Assembly: GCA_017468055.1 (NCBI GenBank)
Contig: JAFUJU010000022.1
Coordinates: 1-47,959 of the forward strand
Source: Elusimicrobiaceae bacterium
Lineage (GTDB): Bacteria > Elusimicrobiota > Elusimicrobia > Elusimicrobiales > Elusimicrobiaceae
DNA length: 47,959 nucleotides
Direction: 5' to 3'
Below, one piece after another: positions 15,911 through 22,419 of this stretch (position 1 is the first letter of the stretch; each line of letters opens with the position of its first letter). Under the pieces are notes generated by a model. It was not told the DNA's origin. It did no database searches and saw only the letters and a program-made list of their open reading frames with translations. A program made the translations under genes and the position numbers.

Positions 15911-16534
15911 ATGAAGAAAGTATTTGTAACCTTGTCTGTGTTGGCAGTTGCCTCTGTGGCTTTTGCCGCTGAAAACTGTACCTGCCAAGCCGGTGATTCC
16001 GCTTGCTACATCAGCTGTGTACAAACCAAAGTAACCGCCGCCCGCAAAGCCACTGCAGAAAAAATTGAAGCTGCTAAAGCGAAAGCCAAAGCCGCCAAAA
16101 ATCAAAAAAATACCGTTTCCGAAGAAGATATCAAAACCTCTTTAGAAAACAAAAAAGCTGAATTAAAAGCTCAAGCCGAAGCTAAAAAAGCCCAAGCTAA
16201 AGCTCAAGCCGAAGCCAAAAAAGCCAAAGCCAAAGAAGATGCCGAAAATTACAAAGCCTCTTTGAAAGCCAAAAAAGCTGAAACGGAAAGCAAAATTGCC
16301 GCCGCTAAAGCCAATGCCGACAAAAAAATTGATGCAGCCAAGGCCAAAGTAGAAGAAGCCAAAGCTCAGCTCAAAGCTGCCAACAGCGACGATGAAAAAG
16401 CCGCCGCTAAAGCCAAAGTGGAAGCTGCTAAAGAAGCTTTGAAAACCAAAAAAGCCCAAGCTAAAGAAAATGCAAAAAATGCTGAAAAAGCCGCTAAAAA
16501 TGAATTAGCCGCTTGGAAAGCTTTAGCCAAATAA
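15911..16534 (+). CDS. Exported Lys/Ala/Glu-rich protein with CxCx6Cx3C motif
   Basis: 207 aa. Signal peptide MKKVFVTLSVLAVASVAFA. The mature N-terminus carries ENCTCQAGDSACYISCVQTK, i.e. C-x-C-x6-C-x3-C with a Gly-Asp pair in the x6 stretch. Residues ~45-205 are a long, highly charged helix of K, A and E in heptad-like order (AKAKAKAAKNQK, EAKKAQAKAQAEAKKAKAKE), probably a coiled coil or a rod. No known family. The paralogue at 16627 has the same Cys spacing. Histone-like composition is misleading because the protein is exported. The cysteines could form disulfides, bind metal or anchor the rod (inference). It has its own promoter and terminator. Confidence 0.85.
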   Translation: MKKVFVTLSVLAVASVAFAAENCTCQAGDSACYISCVQTKVTAARKATAEKIEAAKAKAKAAKNQKNTVSEEDIKTSLENKKAELKAQAEAKKAQAKAQAEAKKAKAKEDAENYKASLKAKKAETESKIAAAKANADKKIDAAKAKVEEAKAQLKAANSDDEKAAAKAKVEAAKEALKTKKAQAKENAKNAEKAAKNELAAWKALAK

Positions 16535-16559
16535 ATTTTGGTTTTATCTAATACAAAAA

Positions 16560-16584
16560 CCGCACTTTTAAGTGCGGTTTTTTT
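16560..16584 (+). terminator. Terminator after the first Lys/Ala-rich gene
   Basis: CCGCACTT (16560-16567) / AAGTGCGG (16570-16577), followed by T7. Confidence 0.88.
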
Positions 16585-16626
16585 GTTTTAAAATAAAGGG
16601 GCAGTAAACAGATTAAGGGGGTATGT

Positions 16627-17109
16627 ATGAAAAAAGTAATTCTTACAGTAGCAGTTTTTTTAACTGCATACGGCCTTGCTTCCGCAATGGAAACATGCCA
16701 TTGCACACAGGGTGATTTAAAATGCGTCAGCACCTGTACCAAGGCAAAAGTAAAAAACACCAAACAGCAGGTGGCGGCTGAAAAACAAGCAGACAAAGCA
16801 TTCCTAAAAGCCGATAAGGCCGTCACGAAAGAAGCAACCAAAGACTTAAAAGGTTATTATAAAGCCGACAAACAAGTCGTTCGCGAAGAAATGAAAGAAG
16901 CCAAAATCAATGCCAAAGAAAAAATCAAACAGGACAAAGCTCAAGGCAAAGCTCAAAAAAAGGCTATCAAATCCGAACGCAAACAAGCCAAACAGACAGC
17001 CAAAAAACATAAGAAAGAATTAAAAAGAGAAGCCAAAGCCGCCAAAAAGGCAGCTAAAAATGAAGCCTCTGTTGAAATAGTAGATTGGGAAGCAGTGGTA
17101 GAAGAATAA
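16627..17109 (+). CDS. Exported Lys-rich paralogue with CxCx6Cx3C motif
   Basis: 160 aa. Signal peptide MKKVILTVAVFLTAYGLASA, then METCHCTQGDLKCVSTCTKA: the same C-x-C-x6-C-x3-C pattern with GD at the same place as in the gene at 15911, followed by a K(V) pair. The rest (about 45-150) is a strongly basic helix (KADKQVVREEMKEAKINAKE, KSERKQAKQTAKKHKKELKR), ending in an acidic tail EIVDWEAVVEE. It is more basic and less alanine-rich than its neighbour, so the two have diverged while keeping the cysteines. Ribosome site AAGGGGGT. Terminator at 17123. Function unknown; surface or periplasmic location inferred from the signal peptide. Confidence 0.85.
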   Translation: MKKVILTVAVFLTAYGLASAMETCHCTQGDLKCVSTCTKAKVKNTKQQVAAEKQADKAFLKADKAVTKEATKDLKGYYKADKQVVREEMKEAKINAKEKIKQDKAQGKAQKKAIKSERKQAKQTAKKHKKELKREAKAAKKAAKNEASVEIVDWEAVVEE

Positions 17110-17117
17110 AATATACT

Positions 17118-17146
17118 AAAAAGCCCGCCTTTTTCGGCGGGCTTTT
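17118..17146. terminator. Bidirectional terminator
   Basis: GCCCGCC (17123-17129) / GGCGGGC (17136-17142) with A5 before and T4 after. It separates the 16627 gene (+) from the pilin gene 17151-17657 (-) and can serve both. Confidence 0.85.
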
Positions 17147-17150
17147 GAAA

Positions 17151-17657
17151 TTAAAATTTCAACCAGCAAGTATTACTTGCTCCTTGTTTTGTATAACCAC
17201 GTTTTTTACAGGCTTCTTCGGCACCTTCACAGTATATAATTCCGGTACCGGAGTATGTATAGGGAGTACCTGCCGGATCAGTCCACAAGCTCCAATCACT
17301 ATCAAAGCCACCCTCATTTCCATAAGCAGGGTAAGCGGCAGCCTCACAGCCATCCAAAGAGTAGTACCAATTTTTTGTTTTACTGCACCATCGTTCCGGA
17401 CAATCTCCACCTTGTTGTACCGTTCCCGGGGGCTGAACTGCAAAAGAATCAAAACCAGTGTCGGTATAATGGCAGTTACCGCCATCTTCCAACATAAGCA
17501 ATTCAAGCTGTTCTCTCATTGTTTTTAGCACACTTTCCGCTTCTGCAATGCGACTTTTCTCCACTGCTTTGGTATATTGCGGCAAAGCCACCGCTGACAA
17601 TATACCGATGATTAACACCACAACTAATAGTTCTATCAACGTAAAACCTTTTTTCAT
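17151..17657 (-). CDS. Type IV pilin-like protein
   Basis: 168 aa. MKKG-FTLIELLVVVLIIGI leader and alpha-1 helix, Glu at mature +5, then SAVALPQYTKAVEKSRIAEA. Head domain of ~120 residues, rich in Cys, Gly and Tyr (GGNCHYTDTG, GGDCPERWCS, LDGCEAAAYPAYGNEGGFDS, IIYCEGAEEACKKRGYTK), with a terminal NTCWLKF. The sequence after about residue 45 differs completely from the other pilins here. Ribosome site AGGAGGAGAAAG. Single gene between cassette copy 3 and the terminator at 17118-17146. The large glycine- and disulfide-rich head suggests a surface-displayed pilin. Confidence 0.93.
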   Translation of the reverse strand: MKKGFTLIELLVVVLIIGILSAVALPQYTKAVEKSRIAEAESVLKTMREQLELLMLEDGGNCHYTDTGFDSFAVQPPGTVQQGGDCPERWCSKTKNWYYSLDGCEAAAYPAYGNEGGFDSDWSLWTDPAGTPYTYSGTGIIYCEGAEEACKKRGYTKQGASNTCWLKF

Positions 17658-17729
17658 CTTTCTCCTCCTGTAGGATCAATACAACGCAAGAAACAGCGTT
17701 ATAAAAACCCTACTGATACCAGCCGCAAA

Positions 17730-17783
17730 ATTGTAGCAAAAAAAAAAAACATGTCAAGAGGTGGCGCAAATTAACGTCGAAAA
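17730..17783 (-). promoter_or_regulatory. Pilin promoter cassette, copy 3
   Basis: Minus strand: upstream block ending in TTTGCGCCACCTC, -35 TTGACA (17752-17757), 16-bp spacer with T12 (17738-17749), extended -10 TGC TACAAT (17730-17735). It is about 73 nt upstream of the pilin start. Confidence 0.88.
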
Positions 17784-17791
17784 CGACCAAC

Positions 17792-17826
17792 AAAAAAACA
17801 GCGTGAAACAAAAAGTTTCACGCTGT
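17792..17826 (-). terminator. Terminator of the MntP-like gene
   Basis: A 12-bp stem ACAGCGTGAAAC (17798-17809) / GTTTCACGCTGT (17815-17826) with T7 on the minus strand. It is 3' of the gene ending at 17845 and just upstream of pilin cassette copy 3. Confidence 0.88.
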
Positions 17827-17844
17827 TAAAAATCAGAAATAAAA

Positions 17845-18402
17845 CTACAAAATAATCAGGCGAATGGCCATAATGGCAAGCACCAATCCGGCCACAAATT
17901 CTATTCTTTTGCTGACAATCGTTTTAGAGGTTTTACTACCCAAGTGAAACCCCAACACCGTCATCAGGAACGTGATTACTAAAAGGAATAAAACCTGCGG
18001 GAACCAGCCCTTTCCAAACAATTCCAACGGATAACCCACGAAGAAAAATTGAGCCCCCGTTAATGCCGCCACCCGAATTAGTTTTTTAGTATCTTCCGCT
18101 TCCTCTTCTTTAAAACTGGGAGATTTCTCCAACATTTCCAACATATATTTAATACCCAACAGCAGCAAGAAAGCAAAGCCAATCCAATTGGCCACGTTCA
18201 CAAAATATCCGCGGAAGAACAAAATGCTGAATATATATCCTACCGTAAAAAACAATGCATTGAAACCGGCAAAACAAAAAGCCGCTTTAATGGAAAAAAC
18301 GCTTTTTGTTTTTAATTCCATTTTCATGGCAGACATATTGGCCGTTACCATATTATCCGTACACAAACAGATAAAAATAATAATCAGAGCTATTAATCCC
18401 AT
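17845..18402 (-). CDS. Divergent MntP-like membrane protein
   Basis: 185 aa with six membrane segments in two pseudo-repeats, as in manganese exporter MntP. The first repeat keeps the acidic motif (FICLCTDNMVTANMSAMKME, compare SLSMDNFAVTIASG in the neighbour). In the second repeat the equivalent SLDALLVG aspartate region reads ALTGAQFFFVGYPLEL, so the second Asp, important in E. coli MntP, is missing. It is therefore either a variant with another substrate or a partner of the adjacent canonical MntP. Ribosome site AAAGGAG. It lies 33 bp after mntP on the same strand, with its own possible -10 (TGC TAATAT). Confidence 0.75.
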   Translation of the reverse strand: MGLIALIIIFICLCTDNMVTANMSAMKMELKTKSVFSIKAAFCFAGFNALFFTVGYIFSILFFRGYFVNVANWIGFAFLLLLGIKYMLEMLEKSPSFKEEEAEDTKKLIRVAALTGAQFFFVGYPLELFGKGWFPQVLFLLVITFLMTVLGFHLGSKTSKTIVSKRIEFVAGLVLAIMAIRLIIL

Positions 18403-18435
18403 ATTTTCTCCTTTACTGCTAGTCTTGTTTTTATA

Positions 18436-19002
18436 TTAGCAAATTCCTAGCCCGCTGAGTAGTACCCGTACACCTACCCCGGCCAATGCCACCCCACCCA
18501 ACACCTCTACGGCCGTACCGAAACGGGCGCCCAAAAAGTTCCCCAAATAAAACCCCGCATAACTGGTCACAAAGACACAAACAGCCATAGATAACAACGT
18601 GAGTGCAAACGGAGCCGCCGTTAAAGATAAGGCAATTCCCACCAGCAGGGCGTCTAAACTGGTAGCCAGAGCTAAGGCTAAAATACTCTTAAAAGAAATA
18701 ATACGGCATAAATTCGGGTTTTCTTTTTTTTCAAATGCTTCTTTTACCATTTTCAACCCGATAAAAACCAATACTACAAAAGCCGCCCAATGGTCAAAAC
18801 GATCTATCACGCGCCCCAACTCTTTCCCGCCAAACCAACCTGCACTGAACATCAGCACATGAGCCATGACAAAACACATGCTGACAGAAAAGATATGTTT
18901 AAAGCGTAAATCACGCCCCGCACTGCAACCGGACGCAATAGTTACGGCAAAATTATCCATAGACAAACTTAATGCTACTATAAAACTGGATAGAACGTTC
19001 AT
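18436..19002 (-). CDS. mntP: Manganese efflux pump MntP
   Basis: 188 aa, six membrane helices in two repeats: FIVALSLSMDNFAVTIASGC (repeat 1 Asp) and ALALATSLDALLVGIALSLT (repeat 2 Asp), both typical of MntP (DUF204). The central linker is KEAFEKKENPN. It exports Mn(II) across the inner membrane. The start codon is 6 nt from a CATAAT -10, so it is probably leaderless. There is no room for a yybP-ykoY manganese riboswitch, because the divergent serine dehydratase starts 39 bp away. A divergent MntP-like paralogue follows directly. Confidence 0.9.
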   Translation of the reverse strand: MNVLSSFIVALSLSMDNFAVTIASGCSAGRDLRFKHIFSVSMCFVMAHVLMFSAGWFGGKELGRVIDRFDHWAAFVVLVFIGLKMVKEAFEKKENPNLCRIISFKSILALALATSLDALLVGIALSLTAAPFALTLLSMAVCVFVTSYAGFYLGNFLGARFGTAVEVLGGVALAGVGVRVLLSGLGIC

Positions 19003-19008
19003 ATAAAA

Positions 19009-19037
19009 ATTATGATACCATTTTTAATAAGGAACAA
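19009..19037 (-). promoter_or_regulatory. Promoter of mntP within the 39-bp divergent spacer
   Basis: Minus strand: TTGTTC (19032-19037), 17-bp spacer, CATAAT (19009-19014), 6 nt, ATG 19002. Its -35 overlaps the AAGGAACAA ribosome site of the divergent serine dehydratase gene, and a possible plus-strand -10 (TATGAT, 19011-19016) overlaps its -10. The two transcripts must therefore compete for the same DNA. Confidence 0.5.
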
Positions 19038-19041
19038 TTTT

Positions 19042-20262
19042 ATGGAAACACTCAAAGACCTTTACAAAATAGGCTGCGGACCTTCCAGCAGTCATACCAT
19101 GGGCCCCCGCAAGGCGGCCGATGCTTTCAACCGCCGCTATCCCGCGGCCTCTTCTTTTCGTGCCACGTTATATGGTTCTTTATCCGCTACCGGCAAGGGA
19201 CACTTGACCGATTTTACCATTCGTGAAGCTTTCTACCCCAAACCAATTGATATTATTTTTGATAATCAAACCCTCATGCCCAAGCACCCAAACGCTTTGA
19301 AATTGGAGGCCTTGGACCAAGCCGGCCACGTTATTGGCACACACACAGTATATAGCATAGGGGGCGGAGCCATACGCGATGAAGAAAATTTCGGCAAACA
19401 ATTAAATAATGTATATCCGCATAAATCCATGAGTGAAATTCTACAGTACACCTCGGAGCAGAGAATGCTTTTGTGGGAATATGTGGAAGAATGTGAAGGA
19501 GCGGAAATTTGGGATTATTTGACCGAAGTTTGGTTGACGATGAAAGAAACTATGAAACGCGGTCTGACCAAACGAGGGGTACTGCCCGGCTCTTTAAATC
19601 TGGAACGCAAAGCGCAACGCTATTTGTACAAAGCGGAAAACTCTCCGCAATATTTACGCCGCATGAACAACCTCTTTGCCTATGCCTTGGCCTGTGCCGA
19701 AGAAAATGCTTCCGGCGGCATTGTGGTAACCGCCCCTACATGCGGATCCTGCGGGGTACTTCCTGCCGTATGCCGGCTAGTGCAGGAAATTTGTGAATTT
19801 GAGGACAACACCATCATCCGTGCCTTAGCCACCGCCAGTTTGTTTGGCAATATGGCCAAGGCGAATGCTTCCATCTCCGGCGCAGAAGTAGGGTGCCAAG
19901 GTGAAATAGGCGTAGCCTGTGCCATGGCGGCAGCCGCCACCTGCCAATTGGAAGGCGGAGATAACAAACGCATAGAATATGCTGCCGAAATGGGATTGGA
20001 ACACCACTTGGGCCTGACCTGTGATCCGGTGGACGGATTGGTGCAGATTCCTTGTATTGAAAGAAATGCCTTAGCGGCTTCCCGCGCATTGGATTGTGCC
20101 ACTTATGCTTTAATGTCAGACGGGCACAACCGCGTTTCTTATGATGATGTCCTAGCCACCATGATGCAAACCGGCAAAGATATGCACGCCGCTTACCGTG
20201 AAACGGCCCAAGGCGGTTTGGCACATTTCTTCAAACATAAATTTTTAAAGAAAGGGGAATAA
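19042..20262 (+). CDS. sdaA: L-serine dehydratase (Fe-S, single chain)
   Basis: 406 aa from ATG 19042, preceded by AAGGAACAATTTT; a start ten codons earlier would lie in the mntP promoter. L-serine to pyruvate plus ammonia. Beta-type N-terminal domain (about 8-130) with GCGPSSSHTMGPRKAA and YSIGGGAI, then the alpha catalytic domain with ENASGGIVVTAPTCGSCGVL, GCQGEIGVACAMAAAATCQL and GLTCDPVDGLVQIPCIERN, which include the [4Fe-4S] cysteines. It is shorter than E. coli SdaA (454) but carries all core motifs. Anaerobic amino-acid fermentation fits the hydrogenase nearby. It ends 2 bp before the nitroreductase gene. Confidence 0.93.
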   Translation: METLKDLYKIGCGPSSSHTMGPRKAADAFNRRYPAASSFRATLYGSLSATGKGHLTDFTIREAFYPKPIDIIFDNQTLMPKHPNALKLEALDQAGHVIGTHTVYSIGGGAIRDEENFGKQLNNVYPHKSMSEILQYTSEQRMLLWEYVEECEGAEIWDYLTEVWLTMKETMKRGLTKRGVLPGSLNLERKAQRYLYKAENSPQYLRRMNNLFAYALACAEENASGGIVVTAPTCGSCGVLPAVCRLVQEICEFEDNTIIRALATASLFGNMAKANASISGAEVGCQGEIGVACAMAAAATCQLEGGDNKRIEYAAEMGLEHHLGLTCDPVDGLVQIPCIERNALAASRALDCATYALMSDGHNRVSYDDVLATMMQTGKDMHAAYRETAQGGLAHFFKHKFLKKGE

Positions 20263-20264
20263 TC

Positions 20265-20774
20265 ATGTACACTTTGCAAGCCATTGAAAAAAGACGTTCT
20301 ATCCGTCAATTTCAAGACAAAACAATCTCTGCGCAAGATATAAATACATTACTCAAAGCAGCCATGCTGGCTCCCACGGCGCGCAACTGCCAAGAGTGGG
20401 AATTTGTGGTAATAAAAGACCGAATTGTTTTGAATGCTCTCAAAGAAGCACACCCTCACGCCCAGATGCTTTCTACGGCTGATTGCGCTATTGCAGTTTG
20501 CGCGGACACAAAACGGGAATGGGAAAGCGGATACTGGATGGGTGATTGCGCAGCCGCGACACAAAACATTTTGCTGGCTGCCACAGATATGGGGATTGGA
20601 TCGGTATGGCTGGGTGTTTACCCCAATGAAGAGCGCATGAAAAAAATTGCAGAAGTTCTCTGCCTGCCTGAAAACATAAAGCCTTTTAACATCATTGCAC
20701 TGGGTTACCCTGCTGAAGAAAAGGGTGACGTTGACCGCTTTGATCCCAAAAAAGTGCACTATGAAAGATGGTAA
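20265..20774 (+). CDS. Nitroreductase-family FMN oxidoreductase
   Basis: 169 aa. The N-terminal FMN-binding motif RRSIRQFQDK, then LAPTARNCQEWEFVVIKD, the central GDCAAATQNILLAATDMGIG and SVWLGVYPNEERMKKIAEVL, and the C-terminal LGYPAEEKGD. These give the order expected for small nitroreductase-like flavoproteins that act as dimers. The physiological substrate cannot be told from sequence. It starts 2 bp after sdaA stop, so it is co-transcribed; a redox role tied to amino-acid fermentation is possible. Followed by a strong terminator. Confidence 0.9.
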   Translation: MYTLQAIEKRRSIRQFQDKTISAQDINTLLKAAMLAPTARNCQEWEFVVIKDRIVLNALKEAHPHAQMLSTADCAIAVCADTKREWESGYWMGDCAAATQNILLAATDMGIGSVWLGVYPNEERMKKIAEVLCLPENIKPFNIIALGYPAEEKGDVDRFDPKKVHYERW

Positions 20775-20801
20775 AAAAACCCCGCTTTAAGCGGGGTTTT
20801 T
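20773..20801. terminator. Bidirectional terminator
   Basis: CCCCGC (20780-20785), loop TTTAA, GCGGGG (20791-20796), T5, with a run of A on the other side. It lies between the nitroreductase gene (+) and the metzincin-like gene (-). Confidence 0.85.
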
Positions 20802-20815
20802 ATTGAGCCTAGTTC

Positions 20816-22339
20816 TTAATTAAATTGCTGTTGGAAAGATTTTTTGATTTGGCGGATTTGTTTTTCACGTAAGCTCTCTGCAAAATGAAAGGCTATTTCT
20901 TTACTCCAGTTTTGCGTTTGTTTAATGCTTTGGGAAGGATCACTCATCCAGCCGCCTTCCGGAAAGACTAAATTTAAGCCCGTACTTTTTTTCATATTCA
21001 AAAAGCTTTCTTCCAACATCTTTTGCAAGGACTCACACTGAGCAGGGTTTTGATGGCATAAATCCTGTTCGGCAGGCTCATCATACTCGCTCATAAAAAC
21101 AGAATATTGCCAAGGGGCATTGTCTTTATACACAAACATCTGACTGGGGCCGCTGCATCTTTTACCCATACATTGTTTTTCCCCTAAAGGCATGCCGGAG
21201 AAAGGATACTCATACACCCAAGTATATCCGTTTTTTAACCTAGCAGATAAATAGGCCACTTCTCCTTTTTTATCTAAAATATAAAAAAGGTACGGATCTA
21301 AATCTTTTACATGTACAAATACATCCAGTCCGCTTGTTCCCAAAAGTAACGGACGGTGATATACCTTTTCAGCAGAAAGGTCTATATGCGATAAATAAGA
21401 GTTTTGAGATAAAAATTCCGGCGTAATTTGTTTATACTCCGTTTGTTCCGGCAAAAAAGCCTCTATACATTTTCGCTCTCCGATAATTTTGTATATTTTC
21501 TCAGGATTTTTTAAACTTACTTCCAGTTGGGGTTTTATCGGTTGGCCCAAGCAGTTGGCATATACTACTAAAGCTCCGCTTTTGCTTTCGTGATATATCT
21601 CTTGGCTCGCCATTCTGCCGTCTTGAAATTTTCGCTCCGCATTACAAAAAGAGATCATTTGAGAAGATGTCTGTTCCTTGCCCATCGCCCTTTGCAAAGC
21701 AATGACAATAGCATCAGCATCGTCACAAGTTAATTCCATACTGCGGTTCATAATAGACTCTTGCAAACCGGAACCTATTTTCTTGTTTTTCAAATAGCGC
21801 AGTGTGTACAAATCATCCATCGTAAAAGCATGACCGATTTCATGAATAATCGTTCTTCTAGGGCCATAGGGCGGAGTGATTTTTTCCGGATATACAATCC
21901 AAATCGTTTTTGACTGCAATCTATAACAGCCACCTGCTCCGCCGGAACATTTTTTAGCTACTTGATCTACATCTGTGTAATGAATTTTAATATCTGCCCG
22001 AGAAGGATCTTCTGTGTATTGATAATGACCGGTCACAGCGCCATATTCAATAACCGGCAAATAGGGCAGCATGGCTTTCTGCTGTTGGACAGTTAAACGT
22101 GAAAGAACATTTTCAAACCAAGCGGAAAAGGCTGTTTGAGTATAATGAATTAAATCGGAAGATACAGCTGCTGTTTTCTCCCCCTCTCCGGTAGAAACAG
22201 AAATATACACCTGCAAAGGACGTTTGGCAATCAATTTGTCAAACAAAGAACTTTCATATTTTTCCAACACGATAAATGGTGCGGCAAAAGCCACACCCGC
22301 GCTAAAAACAAGTAAAAAAGAAAGTATTACTTTTTTCAT
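20816..22339 (-). CDS. Secreted metzincin-like zinc protease, unknown family
   Basis: 507 aa from the ATG at 22339, chosen because MKKVILSFLLVFSAGVAFAA is a clean signal peptide and GGGAGAAGGCGTG lies just upstream. The zinc motif is HEIGHAFTMDD (H166, E167, H170, probable third ligand D176), with a Met-turn-like SIMN at 195-198. The spacing and order fit metzincins, but Gly of HExxHxxG is Thr173 and the third ligand is Asp rather than His, as in snapalysins. A Cys pair lies before the site (KKCSGGAGGCY). The ~300-residue C-terminal part is unrecognised, with paired Cys (EKQCMGKRCSG, DLCHQNPAQCES). Monocistronic. Role: possibly degradation of host or surface proteins (inference). Confidence 0.78.
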   Translation of the reverse strand: MKKVILSFLLVFSAGVAFAAPFIVLEKYESSLFDKLIAKRPLQVYISVSTGEGEKTAAVSSDLIHYTQTAFSAWFENVLSRLTVQQQKAMLPYLPVIEYGAVTGHYQYTEDPSRADIKIHYTDVDQVAKKCSGGAGGCYRLQSKTIWIVYPEKITPPYGPRRTIIHEIGHAFTMDDLYTLRYLKNKKIGSGLQESIMNRSMELTCDDADAIVIALQRAMGKEQTSSQMISFCNAERKFQDGRMASQEIYHESKSGALVVYANCLGQPIKPQLEVSLKNPEKIYKIIGERKCIEAFLPEQTEYKQITPEFLSQNSYLSHIDLSAEKVYHRPLLLGTSGLDVFVHVKDLDPYLFYILDKKGEVAYLSARLKNGYTWVYEYPFSGMPLGEKQCMGKRCSGPSQMFVYKDNAPWQYSVFMSEYDEPAEQDLCHQNPAQCESLQKMLEESFLNMKKSTGLNLVFPEGGWMSDPSQSIKQTQNWSKEIAFHFAESLREKQIRQIKKSFQQQFN

Positions 22340-22419
22340 CACGCCTTCTCCCAAAAATAACAAAAAAGCTTAATAAAAGTATAAAGAGAAAAAGTTTAAA
22401 AAACAAGACTTTGGGTTTC

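Noticed and set aside
16163-16459. Phe/Gly-rich open frame on the minus strand
   Set aside because: It is the reverse complement of the Lys/Ala/Glu repeat of the 15911 gene.
15911-17109. Histone H1-like or nucleoid proteins
   Set aside because: Both proteins start with clear signal peptides and a cysteine motif, so they are exported rather than chromosomal.
19003-19041. Manganese (yybP-ykoY) riboswitch upstream of mntP
   Set aside because: The spacer is only 39 bp and the transcript appears leaderless; there is no space for the aptamer.
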